From Xylanibacter ruminicola (GTDB lineage Bacteria > Bacteroidota > Bacteroidia > Bacteroidales > Bacteroidaceae), in assembly GCF_900142525.1 (NCBI RefSeq), contig NZ_FRBD01000006.1, positions 105,791 through 169,790 on the forward strand: a stretch of DNA of 64,000 bases. Reading direction: 5' to 3'. Position numbers and translations under genes: made by a program. The notes under the pieces are model-generated. The model was not told the origin of the DNA and made no database searches. It saw nothing but the letters and a program-made list of their open reading frames with translations. Shown piece by piece: positions 34,459-43,061 of the stretch; the stretch's first letter is position 1, and every line of letters begins with the position of its first letter.

Positions 34459-37334
34459 TATTCTTCGTCATAATTTAGGTACTCGCTGGGGAGCATGCCG
34501 AACTCTTTCTTGAAGCACTTAGTGAAATACTTGGGGGTGTTGAATCCAACCTCCATGGAGAGTTCGGTCATCTTGATGTCGGGGCGCTGGCGCAATAGTC
34601 TGCAGGCCTCCTTCAGGCGTATACTGTTGATGAAGCCTGTTACGTTCTGATCGGTCAGTGCTCGAAGCTTATTATAAAGGGTTGACGACGAGACACACAT
34701 GTCAGAGGCAAACTGCTCGCGGTCGTAGTCGCTATCGTTGATATGCTGCTTCACGCAGTCGATGGCCCTGCTCAGAAATTGCTCATCGGGCGACGAGTGC
34801 TGCTGCTCCTCGGCCTCGAGGGCCTTGCGTGCGCCTTCGTACTGCTGCATCACCATCAGCTCGCGATAGTGAAGCAACTCACTCACGCGCTGCTGCAGGC
34901 GGGCTCGGCGGTTTACCCTGGCCTTATACCACTCCTTAACGCCATAGATAGCGGCTACAAGCAGAACGGCATAGATGATGTAGGCCCACCATGAGCGATA
35001 CCAAGGTGGAAGCACCTTGATCTCGATGGGATAAGGCATCTCTACCACACGTCCGTAACTATCGGCTGCGCGAAGTTTCAGGCTATAAACGCCCGGTGGC
35101 AGATTCTGATAGGTGGCAGCACGGCTCTGTGCATCGGTATTATGCCAGTCGCGGTCGTAGCCCTCAAGGAAATAGGAATAACGGCATTGTTCCTGATTCT
35201 GATAGGTGAGCAAGGCAAACTCGATAGAGAACTTGCGAGTATCCGATGGAATCGTGATTTTTTTAGTAAAGAAAGGCTGTTCTTGCGAGATGGCGTTGCG
35301 CTTCAGTGAGTCGTTCCAGAGATAAGGATTATCGTCGATAATCAACTCGGTAACAACCAGCTTGGGCGATGTGCCCTGCTGCCAGCGTTCTATCTCGGAG
35401 GTGTTAAACGAGAAGAAGCCCTTGGCGCTGCCATAGAACAACTCGCTACCGAAGCTGAAGGCGCCGTTCGACGAGAAGTTAATGGCCTCGATACCGTCTT
35501 CCATATTATAGGTGGTAGTGCCCTGGCCGTTGGCCAACGTGAGACGTACCAATCCCTTATCGGTAGAAAGCCATATCTTGCCGTTATCATCGCCCTGTAT
35601 AGAGTAGATACTACCCATACCAATATAATATCGGTGGTTAACGGGCTCGAACCGATCGGTTTCATCGTTAAGCAGAAACAGTCCACCGCTATTGGAGATA
35701 GCCCAAAGCTGACGGTTGGCATCCTCGTAGACAGTAGTAGCCTCGTCGATGGCGTAATTCTGCGCTGCAGGCGCATACTGATGGTAGGTCCACGACTTAG
35801 GATTATCAGCGCTACCCGTAATACGTATGATGCCATGATCCTCGGTAGACACCCAGATACGATGCTGATGATCTTCGGATATAGACAACACATGACAATT
35901 GCTGAAATCGCGTCCTGATTCGTTCATCTTCAGTATCTGCCCCTGGGTTTCAGAGAAGGCGATGCCTATTCCATTATTCTGCCCTACAAGTATCGATCCG
36001 TTTTTCAGAACATGAAGGGCGCTTACCTCGCTATCGCCTAAGAAAGGCGTACTGCCACGAGCCAACAGATGGGCTGGGCGGCCTTCATGCCACACCAGTA
36101 TGCCGCGCGAACTGGCCAGCCAGATTGAGCTGTCAGGGCGCACTATCATGTCGGAGATGGTATGTACGTAGACACCCTGCTGGCCTGTCATGCTTTCCAA
36201 ACCAGGGATATGATTGTTGTACAACACGCTACCAGCTTGACGGTCGTACAGAGCCAGACCATAAGGTTGCAAGCCCAACCAGAAACGATTGCCATCGGTG
36301 GTAAAGACCTTCTGAACACGGTTTACCGGCAACTCGAGTCCATCAGGGTTCAGATGATAGAAGTGGAAGGGAGAAGGGCGGGTGCTGAGGTGCACGATAC
36401 CATTATCGCGGGTAAGTGCCCAAAGATTTCCCATTCCATCGGTCACCATGTCATAACAGAATGACAGTATGGGGTAGTTTTGTACGTCTGTCTCATCGTC
36501 AAGGTCAACACGGGTAAGGCCCTCAATACAGCAGCCCCACACAGCATGACTCATGGAATCTTCTACTAAACTATGGAATGTACGGAAATCGACTCTGCCA
36601 TCGTTCATCTTATGCATATCAGGAGACTTCTCGTTGTCAGGATGGTCAAGCCGCACTATGCCATGTTCCCATGTACCAATCCATAGCCGCCCTCTACTAT
36701 CCATCAACATGGTCTGGGCTGTATTGCGCTCGCTTAAACGAGGATAACCTACAATCTTCCCACTTTTCTTGTTAAGACGAAACAGTCCTCCCTCCCAGGT
36801 TCCAATATAGATATTTCCGCGATTATCCTCTGCAAACGAGATAACACCAAAAGAGATGTTGATATCGATGAAACCGTCGGTTTTCTTATCATATCTAAAG
36901 ACACCGGCATTTGTACCAGCCCAAACAACACCTTCTTTATCGGTATGAAGAGCGTTAATTAATCGGGCTTGATTACCTGGCAGATGATATATCTTGAACG
37001 TACCCCTACGGCGATCATAAAGTGCAAGTCCGTCGCGAGTTCCTATCCAGAGACCATCATTAAGATCTTCTGCTATCGAGCGTACATAATTATTGGGGAG
37101 TATGCCTGGAGTATAGGCATTATTACGATAGTATTTGAAACTATATCCATCAAATGATCTGAATCCCTGGTCTGTACCTACCCACATCATGCCATAGCGA
37201 TCGAAGATGAGCTTTCGTGCTTCCTCGATGCCCTGGACAGGCGTCTGCGACATGATTCTGAGTGATACGCGACAGGCACAGACCACCTCACAAATTCCAA
37301 AAACTGCTATTAATAGTAAAAGTACACGTTTCAT
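34458..37334 (-). CDS. Membrane sensor/AraC regulator: two-component propellers, Y_Y_Y domain, TM, AraC HTH, no kinase or receiver
   Basis: 958 residues. A signal peptide (1-~20) is followed by repeated propeller units of the type GLWIGTRDGLALYD and RLWIGTWEHGIVRLD (to ~660), then a Y_Y_Y domain (~690-760, FLEGYDRDWHN), one TM (~782-800) and a ~50-residue charged helical linker. An AraC/XylS DNA-binding domain ends the protein (~851-958; SSSTLYNKLRALTDQNVTGF, FNTPKYFTKCFKKEFG). Hybrid two-component regulators of PULs have histidine kinase and receiver domains (~1,300-1,400 aa); neither is present here. It is divergent from the PUL at 37494 and is probably its activator. Confidence 0.9.
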   Translation of the reverse strand: MKRVLLLLIAVFGICEVVCACRVSLRIMSQTPVQGIEEARKLIFDRYGMMWVGTDQGFRSFDGYSFKYYRNNAYTPGILPNNYVRSIAEDLNDGLWIGTRDGLALYDRRRGTFKIYHLPGNQARLINALHTDKEGVVWAGTNAGVFRYDKKTDGFIDINISFGVISFAEDNRGNIYIGTWEGGLFRLNKKSGKIVGYPRLSERNTAQTMLMDSRGRLWIGTWEHGIVRLDHPDNEKSPDMHKMNDGRVDFRTFHSLVEDSMSHAVWGCCIEGLTRVDLDDETDVQNYPILSFCYDMVTDGMGNLWALTRDNGIVHLSTRPSPFHFYHLNPDGLELPVNRVQKVFTTDGNRFWLGLQPYGLALYDRQAGSVLYNNHIPGLESMTGQQGVYVHTISDMIVRPDSSIWLASSRGILVWHEGRPAHLLARGSTPFLGDSEVSALHVLKNGSILVGQNNGIGIAFSETQGQILKMNESGRDFSNCHVLSISEDHQHRIWVSTEDHGIIRITGSADNPKSWTYHQYAPAAQNYAIDEATTVYEDANRQLWAISNSGGLFLLNDETDRFEPVNHRYYIGMGSIYSIQGDDNGKIWLSTDKGLVRLTLANGQGTTTYNMEDGIEAINFSSNGAFSFGSELFYGSAKGFFSFNTSEIERWQQGTSPKLVVTELIIDDNPYLWNDSLKRNAISQEQPFFTKKITIPSDTRKFSIEFALLTYQNQEQCRYSYFLEGYDRDWHNTDAQSRAATYQNLPPGVYSLKLRAADSYGRVVEMPYPIEIKVLPPWYRSWWAYIIYAVLLVAAIYGVKEWYKARVNRRARLQQRVSELLHYRELMVMQQYEGARKALEAEEQQHSSPDEQFLSRAIDCVKQHINDSDYDREQFASDMCVSSSTLYNKLRALTDQNVTGFINSIRLKEACRLLRQRPDIKMTELSMEVGFNTPKYFTKCFKKEFGMLPSEYLNYDEE

Positions 37335-37355
37335 TAGTTAGCTATTTTCTGCCCG

Positions 37356-37363
37356 CAAAGGTA
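37356..37363 (-). promoter_or_regulatory. -7 box of the sensor/AraC regulator gene
   Basis: The minus strand reads TACCTTTG, 21 bp before the ATG at 37334. It shares the 37335-37493 gap with the divergent PUL promoter. Confidence 0.6.
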
Positions 37364-37437
37364 CTAAACTTTTGCCAATCATCAAAGAAAAAAGCAAAAA
37401 TAACAATATGTTTACCCTAAATAATGATATTGAACCA

Positions 37438-37465
37438 TTGATATAAATCAATTATTGTACTTTTG
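37438..37465 (+). promoter_or_regulatory. PUL promoter 1 with TTGAT-N4-ATCAA operator
   Basis: Perfect inverted repeat TTGAT-ATAA-ATCAA at 37438-37451, 6 bp before the -7 box TACTTTTG (37458-37465). The same palindrome at the same distance from a -7 box occurs before susC (39649-39676). This is a candidate binding site for the neighbouring AraC-type regulator. Confidence 0.65.
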
Positions 37466-37493
37466 CACCTGCAAAACCAAATGATAACTCAAA

Positions 37494-39614
37494 ATGAAGA
37501 AAGGATTACTATTCGCATCGTTGCTTCTGGCCTTAGTTGCTCAGATTGATGCCAAAACAAAAAAAGTGCTCACAGAAAAGGACATGGGTGCTTACCTGTT
37601 TACGTACTTTAACGACCCCACACACTCGTTGTTTATGGCTATCAGCTACGATGGATATACTTTTACGGCTGTGAATAACGGCGAGCCCATCATTTCTGGC
37701 GATTCAATCGCAGACCAGAGGGGAATACGCGATCCACATATCTATAGAGCTCCGAATGGCAAATTCTATATCGCCATGACCGACCTTCATGTTTTTGGTC
37801 GCGAGATGGGATTGCGTGCCACACAATGGGAGCGTCCTGATGAATTCGGATGGGGTAACAATCGCGGACTGGTATTGATGGCCAGCGACGATTTGATACA
37901 TTGGACTCACCATGAGGCACGTATAGATAAGCTTTTCCCTGAGAAGTTTGGCAAAATTGGATGCGCATGGGCTCCACAAACCATTTGGGATCCAGCTGTA
38001 GGCAAACCAATGGTGTACTTTACTATACGTCAGCATGCAGGCGGGCGTACCAAACTGTATTACAGTTATGCCAACGAGGAATTTACTACGCTCGAGACCG
38101 AGCCTCAACTGCTGTTTGAGTATCCCGACGAAAAGATTCAGGTACTTGATGCCGACATATGCCCAATGCCCGACGGACGCTACTTTATGAGCTATGTGGC
38201 CCAAGAGAACCCTGGTGGCATCAAATACATGATTTCAGACAAAATCAATCATTTCAACGATTATCATGCCGAGCAGATAGATGGTGAGAACAGAGGCTGT
38301 GAGGCACCTAACGTATGGAAGCGCATAGGTCAGAAGAAATGGGTGGTGATGTACGACATCTACAGCGTGAACCCTCATAACTTCGGTTTCGTAGAGACTA
38401 GCGACTTCAAGACCTTTAAGCCTTTGGGCCGTTTCAACGAGGGTGTTATGAAAGCCACCAACTTCTCATCGCCCAAGCATGGCTCGGTGATCCACATCAC
38501 AAAGGCAGAGGCTAAGCGCATAGAGAAATACTGGAACGAGCAGCAGAAGAAGCCAAAGATGATTCGCTCTGGCGAAATATGGCCCGATGCCAGCGGACGT
38601 CATATCAATGCGCACGGAGGTGGCATCATGAAGTATGGCGACACTTATTACTGGTTTGGCGAAAACAAGTGCGACACCACCTCATCGGCTATGATTGGTG
38701 TACAATGTTATTCGTCGAAAGATCTGCTGAACTGGCAGAACCGAGGCGTTGCACTCTACGTGAGCGACGACAGAAGGAGCGACATTACGCGTGGTTGCGT
38801 GCTAGAGCGCCCCAAGGTTATATATAATAAGGTAACAAAGAAATTCTGCATGTGGTTCCATCTGGAGCTGAAGGGTAAAGGTTATAGCGCTGCCCGATAT
38901 GGTGTAGCCGTGAGCGACAGACCAGAAGGGCCATATAAATTCTTGTATTCACAGCGTGCAAATGCAGGTACCTATCCCGTTGAATTCGGCAAAAACGAAT
39001 TGGCCGTTGTTGATACACTGAACATTGACAACTTTAAGAAGTGGTGGACACCTACCTGGCTTGAGGCTATCAAGAAAGGACTGTTCCTGAAGCGCGATTT
39101 TGGTACAGGACAGATGGCTCGCGATATGACGCTTTATATCGACGATGACGGCAAGGCCTACCATATCTTCTCGTCAGAAGACAACCTGACGCTTCATATA
39201 GCAGAGCTGACTAATGATTATCTGCACCACTCAGGTCGTTACACCCGCGTAGCCCCTGGAGGACAGAACGAGGCACCTGCCATCTTCAAGAAAGACGGTA
39301 CTTACTGGATGATTACCTCTGGTTGTACCGGTTGGGCACCTAATGCTGCACGCATGTTCTCGGCTCCTAGCATCTGGGGACCTTGGACTCAGCATCCTAA
39401 TCCTTGTGTAGGCCCTAAGTCGGAGATTACCTTCGAAGGACAGTCGACCTATATCCTGCCCTACGGCGATGAGTTTATCTTCATGGCCGACATCTGGCGC
39501 CCTAAGCACCCAAGTGATGCACGCTACATCTGGTTGCCTATAGAATTTGAGGGAGGAAAGCCTGTTATCAGGTGGCGTGATGCGTGGAATCTCAGTGAAA
39601 TGGGGAAGAAATAA
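37494..39614 (+). CDS. Double GH43 enzyme: N-terminal GH43 fused to exo-beta-1,3-galactanase-like GH43_24 domain
   Basis: 706 residues with a signal peptide (cleavage after ~AQIDA, residue 20). Domain 1 (~25-345) has the full GH43 set: Asp80 (GIRDPHIY), Asp166 (TIWDPAVG) and Glu270 (GCEAPNVW). Domain 2 (~356-706) has INAHGGGIMKYGDTYYWFGE without the usual base Asp, Glu438 (VLERPKV), Glu593 (NEAPAIF) and Gln650 (FEGQSTYI). From memory, fungal and bacterial GH43_24 exo-beta-1,3-galactanases lack the Asp base and use Gln, with the same AHGxGI, ERPKVI, GWAPN and SRYIW-type motifs. Domain 2 also holds an insert at ~487-540. First gene of the PUL. Confidence 0.88.
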   Translation: MKKGLLFASLLLALVAQIDAKTKKVLTEKDMGAYLFTYFNDPTHSLFMAISYDGYTFTAVNNGEPIISGDSIADQRGIRDPHIYRAPNGKFYIAMTDLHVFGREMGLRATQWERPDEFGWGNNRGLVLMASDDLIHWTHHEARIDKLFPEKFGKIGCAWAPQTIWDPAVGKPMVYFTIRQHAGGRTKLYYSYANEEFTTLETEPQLLFEYPDEKIQVLDADICPMPDGRYFMSYVAQENPGGIKYMISDKINHFNDYHAEQIDGENRGCEAPNVWKRIGQKKWVVMYDIYSVNPHNFGFVETSDFKTFKPLGRFNEGVMKATNFSSPKHGSVIHITKAEAKRIEKYWNEQQKKPKMIRSGEIWPDASGRHINAHGGGIMKYGDTYYWFGENKCDTTSSAMIGVQCYSSKDLLNWQNRGVALYVSDDRRSDITRGCVLERPKVIYNKVTKKFCMWFHLELKGKGYSAARYGVAVSDRPEGPYKFLYSQRANAGTYPVEFGKNELAVVDTLNIDNFKKWWTPTWLEAIKKGLFLKRDFGTGQMARDMTLYIDDDGKAYHIFSSEDNLTLHIAELTNDYLHHSGRYTRVAPGGQNEAPAIFKKDGTYWMITSGCTGWAPNAARMFSAPSIWGPWTQHPNPCVGPKSEITFEGQSTYILPYGDEFIFMADIWRPKHPSDARYIWLPIEFEGGKPVIRWRDAWNLSEMGKK

Positions 39615-39648
39615 CGATTTGTTCCCCAAATTTCACGCATTGTTTCCC

Positions 39649-39676
39649 TTGATTTATATCAATCGTTGTATCTTTG
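39649..39676 (+). promoter_or_regulatory. PUL promoter 2 (susC) with TTGAT-N4-ATCAA operator
   Basis: Inverted repeat TTGAT-TTAT-ATCAA at 39649-39662, 6 bp before the -7 box TATCTTTG (39669-39676). The layout is identical to 37438-37465, including TTGTA and GCACC around the -7 box. An 87-bp leader precedes the susC ATG. Confidence 0.7.
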
Positions 39677-39763
39677 CACCCGAGATTTTTTTGAACTGAT
39701 TATTGTAATCATACATATTAATTATTATACTAACATTAACAGTAAAACTAAAAACAGTATCAA

Positions 39764-42700
39764 ATGAAGTATGCTAATTTGACACTTCCATCCAAGAAGC
39801 TATGCTTCGTGATGGCGTTGGCAGCAGGAACCATGTCGTTCCCATTGTCAGCAACGGCAGAACCGGCTGTTCAGGCTACACAGCAAAGTGGAGTTCTGAA
39901 AGGTCAGGTCGTTGACAAGCAGGGTGAGCCCGTTATTGGTGCTACCATTAAAGTAAAGAATGTCGAAAACGTAGGTACCGTTACCGATTTCGATGGTTAT
40001 TTTGATTTAAAAGGAGCCCCCTCCAGTGGAACGATTGTTGTTTCATACATCGGATTCAAGACTAAGGAGGTAACCTTCAAGAGTGGTCAGACTCTGAATA
40101 TCATAATCGAGGAAGATTCTGAAACACTTCAGGAGGTAGTAGTAGTAGGTTATGGTACTATGCGCAAGAAGGACCTGACAGGTTCGGTAGTACAGATTGA
40201 CCCAAGTAAGCTAGCCGATCAGAATCCTGGCAGTGTACAGGACCTGTTGCGTGGCACACCTGGACTGCAGATTGGTTTCGACTCATCGGCTAAGGGTTCA
40301 GGAGCCAGCATCCAGCTACGTGGTCAGAACTCTCTTTATACCGACGGTTCGCACAACTCTCCACTTATCATCCTTGATGGTATGCAGTTTGCTGGCGAAT
40401 TGTCAGAGATTAACCCTGACGACATCGAGCAGATTGACGTTCTTAAGGATGCCTCATCTGCAGCCATCTACGGTGCTAAGGCTGCAAGCGGTGTCATCAT
40501 CATTACCACAAAGAAGGGTAAGAACGGCAAGCCAACTATCAATGTTAGCATGAATCTTGCAGCTAACACCAAGGCAGCCTATCGCGATGTATTCAAACCC
40601 AGCGAGTATATGACTTACCGTGAGGATTGGTACAAGGCTCAGACTTATGGTTACCGTGAGGACGGCACATGGGGATATTATGGTAAGGACAGTGGAATAC
40701 CTGTAGGTTATTATGATAACTTCAATAATCTATCACAGTATGGTATCTCACAAGACCAATGGGCAAGCAATGGTCCTAAGACCCAGCAGGCAGGCGAGTC
40801 GATGTTGAGTCTGTACGCACGTCGTATGGGATTTGATGCAGATGCAGCTCTGGTTATGGAGAACTTCCTGGCAGGTAAAACCTACGATTGGGAAGACGCT
40901 ACTTTCCGTACAGGATTTAACCAAGATTACAACGCTAGCATTTCAGGCGCAACTGAAAATGTAAATTATTACCTGGGATTTGGCTACCTTAACAAACAAG
41001 GTGCTATTCAGGGTGATGAGTACAAGGCTTATCGCGCTAACATGAAACTCAATGCAAAGATTACAAACTGGCTCGAAGTTGGTGCTAACGTTAACTTCCA
41101 GGATCGTAGTGATACCTCACAGCCTGTACCTCTGGGCAGTAACTACTGGGATGACAACCAGCTCCGCGAGTCGCCATACGCTTCACGCTATGATGCTAAT
41201 GGAAACGAGATTCAATATCCTCGTACAGGTAACCCGACAAATGGCGGTTATAACTATCACTTCCAGCAGCAGTATATCGATCTGGAGAAGGGCTACACTG
41301 TTCTTAATACCATTTTTAATGCAAAAATAACATTACCATTCGGTATTACATATCAGTTTAATATTGCTCCACGCTACCAGTGGTTCTATGACCGTTACTG
41401 GATGTCGGCAGAGTTGCCAAACAGCAATGCCTCTGATCGCGGTTCAAACCGTAACTCTTCGAAAACATTCAACTGGAATCTCAACAATACTCTGACATGG
41501 GATCGTACATTTGCTGATCTTCATCACATTACACTGACTCTTGTTCAGGAAGCAGAAGATAACAGATATTGGAGTGACAACATCTCTGCCCGTAATATCA
41601 CACCAACCGATGTGCTTGGCTTCCACTACATTTCTGGTGCCAACAAAGAGCAGAGCTCATTCTCAACCAACGATACACACTATTCAGCAGCAGCATACCT
41701 GGGACGTCTGTTCTATGGATTCATGGACCGCTATATGGTAACAGCTACTGTACGTCGCGATGGTTACTCTGCTTTTGGTCAGAACAATCCATGGGCTAAC
41801 TTCTGGTCACTGGGTGCTAGTTGGATTCTCTCTGAAGAGAAGTTCGCAAAGGATTGGAAGTGGCTCGACATGGCTAAAGTACGTCTGAGCTATGGTACTA
41901 ATGGTAATCGTTCGCTCAGCGATACTTATCTTGCTCTTTCTAATCTAGCCAACGGTGGTCTGTATGCTTACTACAAATACGGCTCAACCACACAGGAAGT
42001 ACTGAATGCCTTGAGTGTAAGCCGTCTTGGTAATCCTAACCTGGAATGGGAGAAGACCTCTTCTTGGAACTTTGGTGTAGACTTCTCAGTACTTAGCAAG
42101 CGACTCTCTGGTAGTATTGATGTTTACCACAAGCGTACTCATGATATGATTATGGCTCAGCGCCTGCCTAACTTTACTGGATTCTCAAGCATCACAACTA
42201 ACCTTGGTGAGGTAACCAACACAGGTTTTGAAATCACTCTGAATAGCCGCAATATTGATACACCAGACTTCAAGTGGAACACATCTGTGGGCTTCTCTTA
42301 CAACAAGAACAAAATCAAACATCTGTACTACGAGTATGACGAGGATGGCAAGGAAATGGACGACACAAGCAACGGTTGGTTCATTGGCAAGCCTATCGGC
42401 GAGATCTGGTATTGGAAGACCGACGGCATCTGGCAGGCCAATGAGGCTGAACAGGCTGCTCTCGTCAATCAAAAGCCTGGCGATCCAAAGGTAGTAAACG
42501 TTTATACAGAGGACGACAAGATTCTGTCGGATGGAACAAGAGTACCTGTATACAACGATAAGGACCGAGTATATCAGGGAACAACCCAGCCACCAATTTA
42601 CTGGAATATGCGAAATGACTTCACATTCTTGAAGGACTTCACATTCTCATTCTCTATGTACAGCTATATGGGCCACAAGAGTCGTGCCGGTTACTGGCTG

Positions 42701-43048
42701 AATGGTGACAACTCTGGTTCTATGTTTACACAGACCTGCAATACATTTAAGAAAGAATACTGGACACCAGCCAATCCAACCAACGAGTATGCTCGTCTGA
42801 ATGCTGTTGGCCCTTCAGGTGTAACAGGAATCGAGAAAGTATACAACCGTAGTTTTGTTCGTCTTGACAACATTACGCTTGGCTATACACTGCCACGCGA
42901 GCTGACTAACAAATGGGGTATTCAGCGCGTTCATGTAACTGCTGGTATCAACAATGTTCTCACTATTGACAGTTGGGAATACGGCGATCCAGAGACAGGA
43001 GGTTTTGCTAACCGTCAGTTCCAGTTCGGTCTTAATGTAACACTTTAA
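39764..43048 (+). CDS. SusC/RagA-family TonB-dependent outer membrane transporter
   Basis: 1094 residues. An N-terminal signal peptide (cleavage near residue 32) is followed by a carboxypeptidase-regulatory-like domain (~42-122, GQVVDKQGEPVIGATI). The SusC hallmark VVVVGYGTMRKKDLTGSV leads into the plug (~125-245; LRGTPGLQIG, IDVLKDASSAAIYGAKAASG), and the rest is the barrel ending in an aromatic-rich strand (FQFGLNVTL). It imports oligosaccharides across the outer membrane together with SusD, the next gene (13 bp later). Confidence 0.97.
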   Translation: MKYANLTLPSKKLCFVMALAAGTMSFPLSATAEPAVQATQQSGVLKGQVVDKQGEPVIGATIKVKNVENVGTVTDFDGYFDLKGAPSSGTIVVSYIGFKTKEVTFKSGQTLNIIIEEDSETLQEVVVVGYGTMRKKDLTGSVVQIDPSKLADQNPGSVQDLLRGTPGLQIGFDSSAKGSGASIQLRGQNSLYTDGSHNSPLIILDGMQFAGELSEINPDDIEQIDVLKDASSAAIYGAKAASGVIIITTKKGKNGKPTINVSMNLAANTKAAYRDVFKPSEYMTYREDWYKAQTYGYREDGTWGYYGKDSGIPVGYYDNFNNLSQYGISQDQWASNGPKTQQAGESMLSLYARRMGFDADAALVMENFLAGKTYDWEDATFRTGFNQDYNASISGATENVNYYLGFGYLNKQGAIQGDEYKAYRANMKLNAKITNWLEVGANVNFQDRSDTSQPVPLGSNYWDDNQLRESPYASRYDANGNEIQYPRTGNPTNGGYNYHFQQQYIDLEKGYTVLNTIFNAKITLPFGITYQFNIAPRYQWFYDRYWMSAELPNSNASDRGSNRNSSKTFNWNLNNTLTWDRTFADLHHITLTLVQEAEDNRYWSDNISARNITPTDVLGFHYISGANKEQSSFSTNDTHYSAAAYLGRLFYGFMDRYMVTATVRRDGYSAFGQNNPWANFWSLGASWILSEEKFAKDWKWLDMAKVRLSYGTNGNRSLSDTYLALSNLANGGLYAYYKYGSTTQEVLNALSVSRLGNPNLEWEKTSSWNFGVDFSVLSKRLSGSIDVYHKRTHDMIMAQRLPNFTGFSSITTNLGEVTNTGFEITLNSRNIDTPDFKWNTSVGFSYNKNKIKHLYYEYDEDGKEMDDTSNGWFIGKPIGEIWYWKTDGIWQANEAEQAALVNQKPGDPKVVNVYTEDDKILSDGTRVPVYNDKDRVYQGTTQPPIYWNMRNDFTFLKDFTFSFSMYSYMGHKSRAGYWLNGDNSGSMFTQTCNTFKKEYWTPANPTNEYARLNAVGPSGVTGIEKVYNRSFVRLDNITLGYTLPRELTNKWGIQRVHVTAGINNVLTIDSWEYGDPETGGFANRQFQFGLNVTL

Positions 43049-43061
43049 AATGATAAATCGT

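Noticed and set aside
34458..37334. Regulator as a frameshifted or truncated hybrid two-component protein
   Set aside because: One uninterrupted frame runs from signal peptide to AraC domain with a coherent helical linker; no kinase remnants in any frame nearby.
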